DNA of 64,000 nucleotides from Locusta migratoria (GCA_026315105.1 CM048744.1:905429094-905493093); one strand, 5' to 3'; shown: positions 43,140 through 55,596, numbered from the stretch's first letter. The notes: generated by a model from the sequence alone, not told the origin. Translations and numbers: made by a program.

Positions 43140-43768
43140 GCTCTTTCATTCCCTAGAGTTCATTAACCAGCTGAAGTATGAACTTCTTCCTTTCCATTTT
43201 CTTCTTTGTTACTATGTCGTAAATGACCCATACATTTATTGCCGCCATGGCCTAGATGTTGTAAAAGACATACATTGCCCATCTCCTACATGCAACCTTT
43301 GTAGTACATTTACGGGTCATTTGATCTGCCACTCCACCCCTACTTTGTGCATTATAGATTGTTAGTGTTTCAGGTTTCTTCTTTCCTTCCTCGCTTATTG
43401 CTACTTCAAAATGTAGTGTACTCAGAGGAATGACGTTTATATTTTTCTTTCCTTGGTATACAGTCATGGTGCATTCTGGGTTGCCGCTATGGTGCAGGAT
43501 GCTTGTGGATTGTATTTCAGCATTGGACTTCCTTACTGCATCATGGATATCACGACGGATCTTGTTCATTGTACCAACTAATGATGTTTGCTTCTTTTTG
43601 AGTTTCTTAGCAAGTTGAACAGATGTAAAGAAGCTGCCTGTCGTCACATTTCTTACTTGATTTACAAATGCTAGATGAGACGCAGAATGACGTACTCTCC
43701 AAGTGGTTGCTTTTTTCTATGCATATCCTCTTTGCCGAGGTATGGAAAAGCATTACATATATAATTTA
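43140..43768 (-). pseudogene. piggyBac transposase, C-terminal part
   Basis: Minus strand. Begins at YICNAFPYLGKEDMHRKK next to the RTE insertion, then TTGSFFTSVQLAKKL, where the family has an essential Asp in T-D-N-F-F. RTIYNAQ-like and RGGVADQMTRKC follow, where the family has G-V-D-x-L-D-Q-M. So at least one catalytic Asp is Gly and another is deleted or moved. RRWAMYVFYNI closes the core. A Cys-rich C-terminal tail is not seen. Confidence 0.85.
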
Positions 43769-46700
43769 TCCACTCCCATGAACCAAAGACATTGCCGAGG
43801 TGGGGTGGCTTGCGTGCCTCAACGATACAGATAGCCGTACTGTAGGTGCAGCCACAGCGGAGGGGTATCTGTGGAGAGGCCAGACAAATGTGTGATTCCT
43901 GAAGAGAGGCAGCAGCCTTTTCAGCAGTTACAGGGGCAACAGTCTGGATGTGACTGAGCTGGCCTTGTAACATCAGCTAATGTGGCTTTGCCACACAGCT
44001 ACTGCGAACGGCTGAAAGCAAGGGGAAACTACAGCCGTTACTTTTCCCGAGGGCATGCAGCTCTACTGTATGGAAATATGATGATGGCATCCTCTCGGGT
44101 AAAATATTCCGGAGGTAAAATAGTCCCCAATTCGGATCTCCGGGTGGGGACTACTCAGGAGGATGTGATCATCAGGAAAGATAACACTGGCATTCTACGG
44201 ATCGGAGTGCGGAATGTTAGATCCCTTAATCGGGTAGATAAGTTAGAAAATTTAAAAAGAGAAATGGATAGGTTGAAAGACGAACAGGATTTCTGGTCAG
44301 GTGAGTACAGGATAATAAATACAAAATCAGTTGGGGGTATTACAGGAGTAGGTCTGATAATGAATAAGAAAATACGAATGCGGGTAAACTACTATGAGCA
44401 ACACAGTGATCGCGTTATCGTAGTCAAGATAGATACGAAGCTAACACCGACCACAATAGTACAGGTTTATATGCCAACTAGCTGTGCCGATGATGAGATC
44501 GAAGAAATATATGAGGAGCTAAACGAAATTATTCAGACAATTAAGAAGAGGGAAACTTAATTGTTATGGGAGACTGGAATTCGGTAGTAGGACAAGGAAG
44601 GGAAGGGAAGATAGTAGGTGAATATGGTCTGGGCAAAAGGAATGAAAGACGAAGCCGCCTGGTAGAATTTTGCACGGAACATAATTTAGTTATAACAAAC
44701 ACCTGGTTTAAGAATCACAAAAGAAGGTTGTATACGTGGAAGAGACCAGGAGACACCGGAAAATACCAGATAGATTTTATAGTGGTAAGACATAGATTTC
44801 GGAACCATGTTTTAAAGTGTAAGATAGATATAGACTCTGACCAAAACTTGTTGGTCATGAACTGTAGGCTGAAACTGAAAAACTACAAAACGGTAAGAAA
44901 ATAAGGAGATGGGGCTTGGATAAATTGAAAGAACCTGAAGTTCTTACTAATTTCAGAGGGAGCTTTAGGCAACAATTGACAGAAACGGGGGAAAATAAAA
45001 CAGTAGAGGAGAAATGGGTAGCATTGAGAGATGAAATAGTGAAGGCAGCAGAGTACAAAATAGGTAGGAAGATAAGACCTACAAAAAATCCTTGGATATC
45101 ACAGGAGATACTAAACTTAATCGATGAAAGGAGAAAATATAAAAATGCAGTAAATGAAACAGGCAAAATGGAGTACAGACGACTAAGAAATAAGATTGAC
45201 GGGCAGTGCAAAATGGTTAAGCAGGAGTGGCTAGAAGGCAAATGCAAGTATGTAGAAGAATCTATAAATAGAGGAAAAATAGATACTGCCTACAGGAAAA
45301 TAAAAGAAACATTTGGAGATAAGAAAAACAGCTCTATGAATATCAAGAACACTGATGGAAAAACAGTACTCAGCAAAGAAGAGAAAGCTGAAAGTTGGAA
45401 AGAGTATATAGAGAGGCTCTGTGAAGGAAATGAACTTAGCGGCAATATTGTAGAAAGGGGAGAAGAAGTAGATGAGGATGAAATAGGAGCCATGACAAAA
45501 TTGTTTCACCTGGTGTGTAAGATGTATGTGACAGGTGAAGTACCCTCAGACTTTAAGAAAATTTTTATAATCCCCATTCCAAAGAAAGAAGGTGCAGACA
45601 GGTGAGAAAGCTACAGAACCATCAGATTAATAAGTCATGGTTTCAAAATATTAACACGAATTAGTTACAGAAGGATGGAAAAGCTGGTAGAAGCCGACAT
45701 CGGAGAAGATCAGTTTGGGTTCAGGGGAAAAGTAGGAACACGGGAGGCAATACTCGCTTTACAGATTTACGTAGAAGATAGATTAAGAAAAGGCAAACCT
45801 ACATTTCTAACTTTTGTAGATTTGGAGAAGGCTTTTGACAATGTTGTTTGGAATAAACTCTTTTTAAGTTCTGAAGCAAGCAGGAGTAAAATATAGGGAG
45901 TGTAAGGTTATTTACAACTTGTACAAAAACCAGACAGCAGTTGTCAAAGTTGAAGGGCATGAAAGGGATGCAGTGGTTGGAAAGGGAGTACGACAGGGTT
46001 GTAGCCTTTCTCCAATGTTATTAAATTTGTACGTTGAGCAATCTATAAAGGAAAGCAAGGAGAAATTTGGAGAAGGAATTAAAGTTCAGGGGGAGGAATT
46101 AAAAACATTTCGTTTTGCCGACGACATAGTAATTCTGATACAGCAAAGGACCTGGAAGAGCAATTGAATGGAATGGACAGTGTGGTGAAAGGTGCATATA
46201 AGATGAAGATTAACAATTGAAAAACTAGGGTAATGGAGTGCAGTCTAAGAAAATCAGGTGATGCTGAAGGAATTAGATTAGGTGACGAAGCAATAAAGGT
46301 AAAATAACAAATGATGATCGCAGTACAGAGGATATAAAGTGCATAATGGCAATGGGTTGAAAAGCGTTCTTGAAAAAGAGAAATTTGTTAACATCAAATA
46401 TTGATTTAAGCCTAAGGAAGTCCTTTCTGAAGGCTTTTGTACGGAGGGTTGCCTTGTATGGGAGTGAAACATGGACGATAAACAGTGCGGACAGGAAGAG
46501 AATTGAGGCTTTTGAAATGTGGTGCTACAGAAGAATGCTGAAGATTAGGCGGGTGGATCGCGTAACTAATGAGGAGGTACTGAAAAGAATTGGGGAGAAA
46601 AGAAATTTCTGGCATACCTTGACTAAAAGGAGGGATAGATTGGTAGGTCACAGTCTTAGACATCAAGGAATTGTGAATTTAGCGTTGGAGGGAAGTGTGT

Positions 46701-46864
46701 GGATTAAAAACGGCAGAGGAAGACCAAGAGATGGATACAGTAAGCAGATTCATACAGATGTAGGTTGCCGTTTTTATTTGAAGATGAAGAGGCTTGCTCA
46801 GGATAGGGTATTGTGGAGAGCTGCATCAAACTAGTCTCTGGACAGAAGACCACAACAACAACAA
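43769..46864 (+). mobile_element. RTE-like LINE, nearly full length, inside piggyBac
   Basis: The copy starts TCCACTCCCATGAACC and ends with an AAC tail. After about 300 bp of leader come the endonuclease (KIDTKLTPTTIVQVYMPTSC, VMGDWNSVVGQGREGKIVGE, QIDFIVVRHRF), a helical linker (AEYKIGRKIRPTKNPWISQE), RT (DQFGFRGKVGTREAILALQI, DLEKAFDNVVWNKLF, GVRQGCSLSPMLLNLY, RFADDIVIL) and the end domain (EAFEMWCYRRMLKIRRVDRV). Several frameshifts and an internal deletion around 45490 break the ORF. Short AT-rich duplications lie near 43758 and 46864. This is the best guide to the RTE family here. Confidence 0.85.
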
Positions 46865-47720
46865 ATATACGTTGTCGTCACATCGACAGCCAACCAAAAT
46901 TTGAAGCCATATTTGTCTGATTGGTTGGATATGAACTTGCTTTGATTGGTAATAGTTGCTCATCTATGGTTATATTTTTTCCAGGTTGGTAAGCACGAAT
47001 ACTGTTTTCAATTAACTTTCCCCAAATTTCAGATACAAGAGCGAATTTGTTGGCTGCCAGGCGTTCAACTCGGGTTGATTGTTCATCGAAACGGAGGAAT
47101 CTGAGGAGCTCCTGAAATCTGTCCCTCGGCATAATGTCCTTGATAAAAGTAGGCCCCCGAGAGTTCGACCAGATACCATCCACAGACATACTTTTTGTAG
47201 AAATGACGCTCCAAGCATACATGATGGCTATCAGTTTCTCCAGTTCCTCAAGCTAAAGAGTCCAGTTATTGTTTTTCAGTACTTTTCGTGCATTTGACTC
47301 TGTGTATTTCTTCATGAGGCGTAGTATTGCTTCGTCAAAAATAAGACGGAAGGCACTGGTGACAGAGTCGTCTATTCGTTGACAAGCATAAGCATTGGGT
47401 CGTCCTTTCTCCTTCAGAACGTTCACAGCCGACCTCCTTCCAGAAATGAAAAATTGATCGTCTTTCACACGATTCCATCCTTAGCAACCATCTTTGTAGA
47501 CGCTGCCAACTGTGCGTGCTGTGATGAAAGATGTGATGTGTATAGATCAGCACGTGAATACTCTTCCACTAATTGTTCCTCATTCGCTATGCCTTCATCT
47601 TCACTTGTCTCAGGTACATAATCACCATCTTCATCAGCGAAGACCGTTTCCGATTCATTTTCGGAATTCTCTAAGAGCTATAACACTTCTTCATCAGAAA
47701 GTCCACACTGACGACACATG
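46865..47720 (-). pseudogene. piggyBac transposase, N-terminal part
   Basis: Minus strand. An acidic N-terminus (SDEEVL, NSENESETVFADEDGDYVPE, near 47700-47620) is followed by RPNAYACQRIDDSVTSAFRL, MPRDRFQELLRFLRFDEQST, and SIRAYQPGKNITIDEQLLPI, where the Asp of T-I-D-E-Q is the first catalytic Asp and is kept. Then KYGFKFWLAVDV reaches the RTE insertion. Frame breaks lie around 47240 and 47480. Confidence 0.8.
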
Positions 47721-48109
47721 TTCAAAAGTGTGTTTCAAAGACAAAAACTATCACCAGAATGACACTATATAAACTGTGGCATACTGGAACGAACACGGAC
47801 CAAGTTGCAACAATGGCAGGCAACTACTCTGCAATACTGCTCACTGTTGCCAATACATTGTTGGATTACTTACATATATTCAGAAGGAAATTAAACTGGG
47901 GTCAAATTGACACCATACGCCGTTGTAGGTACATCGATAGAAATGTAAAAGAAAATATAAATACTTTTTAAATTCTAATACATCATCATAAAGAGGAAAA
48001 AAATTAGGGAAAGTCATATGATTTCATTAGGAAAGAAAAATAAACTGAAATGACAATGAAAGAAAAAAGTATGGCAGGGGTCATTTTGACCCCTTCCGCC
48101 GTTCTAGTG

Positions 48110-50640
48110 TTAATGTTCATCTTATATTTTCCTTCCAACACACTGTCCATTCCATCAAAATGCTCTTCCAGATCCTTTCTAGTTTCTGACAAAATTACCA
48201 TGTCATCGGCAAAAAGCAAAGTTTTTATTTCTTCTGTCTGTACTTTAATTCCCTCTCCAAATATCTCCTTTTATTCCTTCACTGCTTGCTCAATGTACAA
48301 AATTGGGAAACAGCTACAATCCTGTCTTATTCCCTTCCCAACTGTCTGGTTTTTGTACATGTTGAATATAACACCTAGCTCCCTATATTTTACTCCTGCA
48401 ACCTTCAGAATTTGAAAGAGTGTATTCCAGTGGACATTGTCGAAATCTTTCTCCAAATCTACAATGGCTAGATATGTAGGTTTGCCTTTTCTTAGCCGAC
48501 CTTCTAAGATAAGTCGTAATGTGAGTATTGCCTCCTGTGTTTCTAAATTTCTCCTAAATCCAAACAGATCTTCCCCAAGGTCGGATTCCACAAGTTTTTC
48601 CTTTCGTCTGTAAATAATTCGTGTTAGTAGTTTGCAAGCAAAACTTCTCAAACTGATAGTTCTGTAATTTTCACATTTGTCTGCACTTGCTTTCTTTGTA
48701 ATTGGAATTTCAATATTTTTCTTAATGTCGGAGGTATTTCCCCTGTCTGGTACATCTTCCATACCAGCTGGAACAAATTTTTCATGAGTAGGTCTCTTAA
48801 CGAAATGAGCAATTCAGGCGGAATATTATCTACTCCAAGACCTTGTTTCTCCTCAAATCGTTGAGCGCTCTGTCAAATTCTTATCGCAGTATCATATCTC
48901 CTATCTCATCCTCCTCCACTTCGTATTCCATTTCTAGAATACTGCCTTCAAGTTTATTGCCTTTGTATAGGCCCTCTATTTATTCCTTCCACAGTTCAGC
49001 TTTCCCCTCTTTTCTTAGTACTGGTCTACCGTCTGAGTTCTTGATATTCATACAGCTGCTTTTCTTGTCTCCAAAAATCTCTTATTTTCTTGTAGGCGGT
49101 ATGTATCTTTCTCCTAGTTATAAATTCTTTTACGGTTCTGCATTTGTCCTCTAGCTACCCCTGCTTAGCCAGTCTGCACTTGCTATCAATCTCATTTTTC
49201 AGACGATTGTACTCCCTTTTGCCCTCTTCACTAGCTGAATTTTTAGTTTTTCTCCACTTATCACCTACGTTCAGTATATACTGTGTTATCCAGGCATTTC
49301 TATCAGGTATTTTCCTGCTGCCTATATGATCCTCTGCAGCCTTCACTACCCTATCTCTCAGAGCTACCCAATGTTCTTCTACTGTATTACTGGCCCCCAT
49401 TACAGCCAAACCGTGCCTGATGCTCCCTCTAAAACTCTCAAACACCGCTGTTTCCTTCAATTTGTCAGGTTCCATCTCCTAACTTTTCTACCTTTCTGCA
49501 TCTTATAAGTTTTAATTTGCAATTCATAACCAATATGTTACGGTCAGAGGCTATGTCTGCCCCCGTATATTTCTTACACTTTAAAACCTGTTTATAAATC
49601 TATTTCTTACCATTATAAAGTAAATCTGGTACCTTCAAGTGTCACATGGTCTCTTCCATGTATACAGCTTTCTTTCATGTTGGTTAAACGAAGTTATGTT
49701 GACCATTAAAAAATTCTACCAAGGATCTCCTCTTTCATTCCTTTTTTCCAGTCCATATTTACCTACTACAGTTCCTTCTCTTCCCTTTCCTACTACCGAT
49801 TTCCAGTCCCCCATCACAATCAAGTTTTCTTTCCCCTTAAGTTTCTGATTGATTTCTTTTATCTCCTCATATATTTTTTTGTTATCCTCATCATCGGCTG
49901 AGCTAGTTGATATATAAAGTTGCACTAATGTGGTCGGTGTTGGTTTTGTGTTTATCTTTGCTACGATCATGCGTTCACTATGCTGTTCACAAGAACTTAC
50001 CTGCATTCCTATTTTCTTATTCATTATCATACTCCTGCGTTATCACAAACTGATTTTGTATTTATAACCCTGTACTCACCTGACCAGAAATCCTGTTCAT
50101 CCTGCCACCGAACTTCACTAATACCTACCATATCTAACTTCAAACTCTTCATTTCTTTTCAAATTTTCTAACTTACCTATGCGATTAAGGGCTAGATCAT
50201 TCCACAGTTTACCCATAGAAATTCTGCTTTGTTATTCTTTATGACGACATCCTCCTGAGTAGTACCCGCCCAGAAATCCGAATAGGGGACTATTTTACCT
50301 CGGGAATATTTTACCAAAGAAGACTCCATCATATATTCGTACAGTAGAGATGCATGTCCTCGAGAAAAGTAACGACTGCAGTGTCCCCTTACATTCAGCT
50401 GTTCCCACTAACTGCATGGCAAAGCCAAATTACCTAATGTTACAAGTCCAGCTCAATCATCCAGACTGTTGCCGCTGTAACTACTGAAAAGGCTGCTGCC
50501 CCTCTTCAGGACCCACACGTTTGTCTGGCCTCTCCACAGATACCCCTCTGCTGTGGTTGCTCCTACGGTACGGCTATCTGCATCATTGAGGCACTCAAGC
50601 CACCCCACCTCGGCAATGTCTGTGGTTCATAGGGGTGGAG
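48110..50640 (-). mobile_element. RTE-like LINE copy, 3' end missing at a TTAA
   Basis: Reverse orientation. The 5' leader (about 50640-50330) has GAACCACAGACATTGCCGAG. Readings include KINTKPTPTTLVQLYISTSS and LIVMGDWKSVVGKGREGTVV (endonuclease), NVGDKWRKTKNSASEEGKRE (linker), EDLFGFRRNLETQEAILTLR and DLEKDFDNVHWNTLFQILKV (RT), and LFADDMVILSETRKDLEEH (catalytic box intact). It stops at 48110 in a TTAA next to the piggyBac end. The last ~600 bp of a normal copy are absent. Confidence 0.8.
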
Positions 50641-50808
50641 AGGTATAGATTTACCATATTCTGGAAATTCACATGACCAGGAAATTATTATATTTGCAGC
50701 ATACTAACTGTAGGTAAATAAATTGTTTGCAGTCTACCTACTTTTTTTTTTTTCATTTTTAAGAATCTGTCAGATTTGTTAACAGTAAACTATTAACTCT
50801 GTTCACAG
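50641..50808. other. Intron end before receptor exon 3
   Basis: T-rich stretch with a good branch-point-to-acceptor spacing, ending TTCACAG at 50808. Confidence 0.5.
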
Positions 50809-50894
50809 ATATGTTTCATAATATTCATAAGGCTTGTGAGAGTTATCTTCACAAAACTGCAGTCATCAGTATGTGAACAGACTCAAATCTACAG
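50809..50894 (+). CDS. Class B GPCR exon with end of TM5 and third intracellular loop
   Basis: 86 bp from CAG at 50806-50808 to a GTAAAT donor at 50895. Phase 0 in, phase 2 out. Reads ICFIIFIRLVRVIFTKLQSS, then VCEQTQIY plus a split Arg codon. It follows the TM5 start of exon 22674-22804 with no gap and matches the family's V-R-V-x-x-T-K motif at the start of the third intracellular loop, where G proteins bind. Too short to appear as an open frame on its own; found by splicing logic. Confidence 0.88.
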
Positions 50895-51009
50895 GTAAAT
50901 TATTTAGATTTCTATGCCACAATTAGTATTTATTCTTTGGAAATAATAATTACATGTCTCAAAATAACAATGGTTTGGAGTTTTAATGAATTTCTTTTAC
51001 AATTATTAG

Positions 51010-51160
51010 ACGCCTGGCAAAATCAACACTAACACTTATACCATTATTTGGAGTGCACTACGTGGTATTCCTCGGCATTGACTGGCAAGAGATTTCACAA
51101 ATTGAGCTGCAAACAGAACTGGTGCTTCTCATTATCAGGCAACTATTTACATCTTTCCAG
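51010..51160 (+). CDS. Class B GPCR exon with TM6, ECL3 and start of TM7
   Basis: 151 bp, acceptor TAG at 51007-51009, donor GTAAGT at 51161. Phase 2 in, phase 0 out. After the split Arg it reads RLAKSTLTLIPLFGVHYVVF, the family's TM6 with L-x-P-L-F-G-x-H, then the third extracellular loop IDWQEISQIELQTELVLLII and RQLFTSFQ at the start of TM7. The intron before it is only 115 bp, against 28 kb for the one before that. The word KSTLTLIPLFGVHY is shared closely with PTH-type and VIP/secretin-type receptors. Confidence 0.92.
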
Positions 51161-51402
51161 GTAAGTTAGTTGAACATCTTACTACCACTTTTTGGTTACT
51201 TTAGTTTATGTCAATAACTATAAATTGTGTGTTTATTTTGATAAGAATTACCTTTAATGTTCCACTTAATGCACTTAATATGTTTTATGATATTTTCTTA
51301 CTTTATTTATGTTTTAAATGAAAAACTACATATCAGTAGGATTACAAGTGCTCTTTCCTGTGTTATCTCCCAATGAAAGTTTAGCAAATATAGAAATTAT
51401 AT

Positions 51403-51655
51403 GACCAGAGAGGTGGTGCAGTGGTAACACACTGGACTCGCATTCGGAAGGAAGGTGGTTGACATCCACCTCCGGCCATCCAGATTTAGGTTTTCTGTGA
51501 TTTTCCTAAATCACTTAAGGCAAATGCCATGATGGTTCCTTTGAAAGAGCACGGACGATTTCCTTCCACATCCCACATCCTTACCCAAATACTCCAAGCA
51601 TATGCTCCATCTCTAATGACTACGCTGTCGACGGGACGTGAAACACCAAGCTTCC
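51403..51655 (+). mobile_element. tRNA-derived SINE of a third family
   Basis: The head has GGTGGTGCAGTGGTAACACA and a B-box-like GGTGGTTGACATCCACC. The body reads CCGGCCATCCAGATTTAGGT, CCTAAATCACTTAAGGCAAA and GATGGTTCCTTTGAAAGAGC, and it ends TGTCGACGGGACGTGAAACA. I recall this body from orthopteran repeats. It lies 240 bp after the TM6 exon in the 7.6-kb intron. Confidence 0.75.
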
Positions 51656-51659
51656 ATAG

Positions 51660-52290
51660 GAAATCTGTTATAATAAATCATTCCTCATCATTCCTCTTCA
51701 TTCCATCTGGCGAGTCTCCTCTGATGTTGGATTCCCAGTGACATTTACATAACGGTTCCTACTTACTAAGCCTTCCCAGTACAATTCACACCTCTTCCCT
51801 CTCCTTCAACTATTCTGCCAAAAGGAGTCAGTGGCTCTGAAAGCTTGCACACCATCATAATTTCTTCTATCCTGCCACTCAGTGTATACTTTATAATTGT
51901 GTGAGCAATTTAAAACTTAACAAAAGCTACCATTCCCAGAATTAGTACAGTTGTATGTACGTAGGACTGTTATATTGCCTTGTTAGCTCTTTAGTACTAT
52001 GTGGCAATGACTTTAAGAGAACAGGTGTCTGACACAGGTATTAGATCAGTTACAGCTGCTACAATGGCACGTTATCAAATAATTAAATTGAGTTTGAATG
52101 AGTCAGCATGCAGGAAATGGGACAAAACGTCTCTGAGTGATGAGGTGAGAATTTTTCCATGTGAGCATTGTACAAGTGCACTGTGAATATTGATAAAAAG
52201 GTTAAACATCAATCTCCAATATCACTGCAGCCCGAAAAAGAACCTGCAAAAAAGTGACCAATGATGAATAAAGACAGTTATTTTTTTGTG
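51660..52290. other. Intronic DNA, unassigned
   Basis: A C/T-rich tract at about 51735-51885 is similar in flavour to the tail at 23460-23600. The frame at 52001-52186 has no domain. The last part may be decayed Tc1 sequence. Confidence 0.35.
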
Positions 52291-52299
52291 AAAGACGTG

Positions 52300-52661
52300 C
52301 AACCAATCCACAAATTGCTGTGTGCTTCATTGTTGAGGGATGAACTACTGTCACCACTCAATGAAACACCACTGATATGAGCTTTTAGACGTGAAGGCCC
52401 ATGCATGTACCCACGATAAGTGTATTAAAAGATTACGCCCATCAACACTGACAATGGACAGTTGATGACTGGAAACATGTTGCCTGATCTGATCAGTCTC
52501 ATTTCGAATTGTATGAAGTGGATGGACATGTATGGATATGGAGACAACCTCATGATTCCAGGAACTCTACATGTCAGCATGGGATTGATGAAGCTGGTGA
52601 AAGCTCTGTTATGGTGTACAGCATTTGTAGTTGGAGTGATATGCGACGATAATATGTATAT
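52300..52661 (+). pseudogene. Tc1-type transposase, middle part, left of an RTE insertion
   Basis: The frame reads DDWKHVA, a stop, SDQSHFELYEVDGHVWIWRQ, PHDSRNSTCQHG and SSVMVYSICSWSDM. This matches the Tc1 core, where S-D-E-S carries the first catalytic Asp. The Glu after that Asp is Gln here. It breaks off at 52661 in the target duplication of the RTE copy and resumes at 55608. Confidence 0.8.
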
Positions 52662-55596
52662 CCAACCCCCATGAACCACAGACATTGCCGAGGTGGAGTG
52701 GCTTGCGTGCCTCACCGCTGAAGATAGCCGTGCCGTAGGTGCAACTACAGCGGAGAGGTATCTGTGGAGAGGCTAGACAAATGTGTGGTTCCTGAAGAGC
52801 GGCAGCAGCCTTTTCAGTAGTTACAGGTGCAACAGTCTGGATGATTGACTGACATGGTGTTGTAATATCAGCTAATGTGGCTTTGCCACACAGATACTGC
52901 GAACTACTGAAAGCAAGGGGAAACTACTGCCGTTACTTTTCCCGAGGACATGCAGCTCTACTGTATGAACATATGATGATGGCATCCTCTCGAGTAAAAT
53001 ATTACGGAAGTAAAATAGTCCCCCATTCGGATCTCCGGGCGGGGACTACTCAGGAGGATGTGATCATCAGGAAAGACAATACTGGCATTCTACGGATCGG
53101 AGCGTGGTATGTTAGAACCCTTAATCGGGTAGGAAAATTATAAATTTTAAAAAGGGAAATGGATAGGTTGAAGTTAGATATAGTGGGGATTAGTGAAGAT
53201 CGGTGGCAGGATGAACAGGATTTCTGGTCAGGTGAGTACAGGATTATAAATACAAAATCAGTTGGGGGTATCACAGGAGTAGGACTGATAATGAATAAGA
53301 AAATAGGAATGCAGGTAAACGACTATTAGCAGCACAGTGATCGCATTACCATTGTCAAGATAGATACGAAACCAACGCCGACAACAGTAGTACAGGTTTA
53401 TATGCCAACTAGCTCTGCCGGTGATGAGGAGATAGAAAGAGCTAAAGAAAATTATTCGGACAGTTAAGGGAGAGGATAACTTAATTGTGATGGGAGACTG
53501 GAATTCGGTAGTAGGAAAAGGAAGAGAAGGAAAACCAGTAGGTGAATATGGACTGGGCAAAAGGAATGAAAGGGAGCTTTAGGCAACAATTGACAGAAAC
53601 GGGGGGAAATAAAACAGTAGAGGAGAAATGGGTAGCATTGAGAGATGAAATAGTGAAGGCAGCAGAGTACAAAATAGGTAGGAAGGCAAGACCTACAAAA
53701 AATCCTTGGATATCACAGGAAATAGTAAATTTAATTGATAAGAGGAGAAAATATAAAAATGCATTAAAGGAAGCAGGCAAAATGGAGTACAGACGACTAA
53801 GAAATGAGATTGACAGGAAGTGCAAAATGGCTAAGCAGGAGTGGCTAGAAGCCAAATGTAAATCTGTAGAAGAATGTATTAGAAGGGGAAAAGTAGATAC
53901 TGCCTACAGGAAAATAAAAGCGACATTTGGGGACAAGAAAAGCAACTCTACGAATATCAAGAACTCAGATGGGAAACCAGTTCTCAGCAAAGAAGGGAAA
54001 GCTGAAAGGTGGAAAGAGTACATAGAGCAGCTCTACAAAGGAGGTGAACTTGGAGACGATGTTGTAGGAAGGGAAGAAAAAGTAGATCTAGATGAATAGC
54101 AGATACTATACTGAGAGATGAATTTGACAGAGCCCTGAAAGACCTAGGTCAGAACAAGGCCCAAGGAGTAGATGACATACCCTCAGAGCTACTAAAGTCT
54201 CTGGGAGAGCCAGCCATGACAAAATTATTTGATCTGGTGTGTAGGATGTATGAGACAGGCGAAATACCCTCAGACTTTAAGAAAAATTTAATAATCCGCA
54301 TTACAAAGAAATCAGATGCAGACAGGTGTGAAAATTACAGAACCATCAGTTTGATAAGTCATGGTTGCAAAATTTTAACACGAATTATCTAAGAGAGAAT
54401 GGAAAAGCTGGTAGAAGCTGACCTCAGGGAAGATCAGTTTGGGTTCAGGAGGAATGTAGGAACCCGGGAGGCAATACTCACTTTACATCTTACCTTAGAA
54501 GATAGATTAAGGAAAGGCAAACCTACATTTTTAGCTTTTGTATATTTGCAGAAAGCGTTCGACAATGTTGACTGGAATGCACTCTTTCAAATTCTGAAGT
54601 CAGCAGGGGTAAAATACAGGGAAAGGAGAGTTATTTACAACTTGTACAAAAGCCAGACCGCAGTTATTAGACTCGAAGGGCATGAAAGGGAAGCATCAGT
54701 TGGGAAAGGAGTAAGACAGGGTTGTAGCCTTTCTCCGATGTAATTCAATTTGTACATCGAGCAAGCGGTGAAGGAAAGCAAGGAAAAGTTTGGAATAAGG
54801 ATTAAGAAATAAAAACATTGCTTTTTTCTAATAACATAGTAATTCTGTCAGAGACAGCAAAGGACCTGGAAGAGCAGTTGAATGGAATGGACTGTGTATT
54901 GAAGAGAGCGTATAAAATGAACATTAACAAGAGCAAAAGAAAAATAATGAAATGCGGTCTTAGAAAATCAGGCGATGCTGAAGGAATTAGATTAGGTAAC
55001 GAAACAATGAAGGTGGTAGATGAATTTTGTTACTTGGGCAGTAAAATAACATGTGCTGGTCGCAGTACAAAGGATATAAAATGCAGAATGGGAATGGGAA
55101 GAAAAGCATTTTTGAAAAAGAGAAATTTGCTAACATCGAATATTAATTTAAGTGTAAGGAAGTCTTTTCTGAAAGCATTTGTGTGGAGTGTTGCCTTGTA
55201 CGGGAGTGAAACATGGATGATAAGCAGTGCGGATAGAGGCTTTTGGAATGTGGTGCTACAGAAGAATGCTGAAGATTAGGTGGGTAGATCGCATAACCAA
55301 TGAAGAGCTACTGAACAGCAATGGTGAGAAAAGGAATTTTTGGCATAAACTGACCAAAAGAAGGGATCGCTTTGTAGGACACATTCTTAGACATCGAGAA
55401 ATCGTAAATTTAGCATTGGAGGGAAGTGTGTGGGGTAAAAATCGCAGAGGGACACCAAGAGACGCGTATAGTAAACAGTTTCAAGTGGATGTGGGTTGCC
55501 GTTCTTATGAGGAGATGAAGAGGCTTGCTCAGGATAGAGTAGGGTGGAGAGCTGCATCAAACCAGTCTCCGGAGTGAAGACCATAACAACAACAAA
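52662..55596 (+). mobile_element. RTE-like LINE with 11-bp target duplication, internally deleted
   Basis: Exact duplications AATATGTATAT at 52651-52661 and 55597-55607. It starts CCAACCCCCATGAACC and ends with an AAC-type tail. Readings: KIDTKPTPTTVVQVYMPTSS, GDWNSVVGKGREGKPVGEYG, then a deletion of about 300 bp joining the endonuclease to the linker GSFRQQLTETGGNKTVEEKW. The RT has DQFGFRRNVGTREAILTLHL and GVRQGCSLSPM. The catalytic box reads LLFSNNIVIL, so both Asp residues are Asn. Several stops. The end domain is kept: YRRMLKIRWVDRITNEELLN. Confidence 0.9.

Larger units (their letters stand above)
43050..48109 (-). mobile_element. piggyBac-type DNA transposon split by an RTE copy
   Basis: The minus-strand transposase lies in two blocks (47700-46865 and 43768-43140) around the RTE copy at 43769-46864. 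The 5' terminus of the element is at 48109, starting CACTAGAACGGCGGAAGGGG (on the minus strand) and followed by a TTAA at 48110-48113, the canonical piggyBac target. The other terminus was not found near 43040, so that end is lost or too diverged. Intact copies move by precise TTAA excision. Confidence 0.75.

Noticed and set aside
43600..44000. Open frame 43671-43973 as one gene
   Set aside because: It is a fusion of piggyBac coding sequence and the RTE 5' leader read across the insertion point.
52462..52674. Open frame suggesting a membrane or piggyBac protein
   Set aside because: The correct frame is the overlapping one that reads as Tc1 transposase; this one is a shadow.
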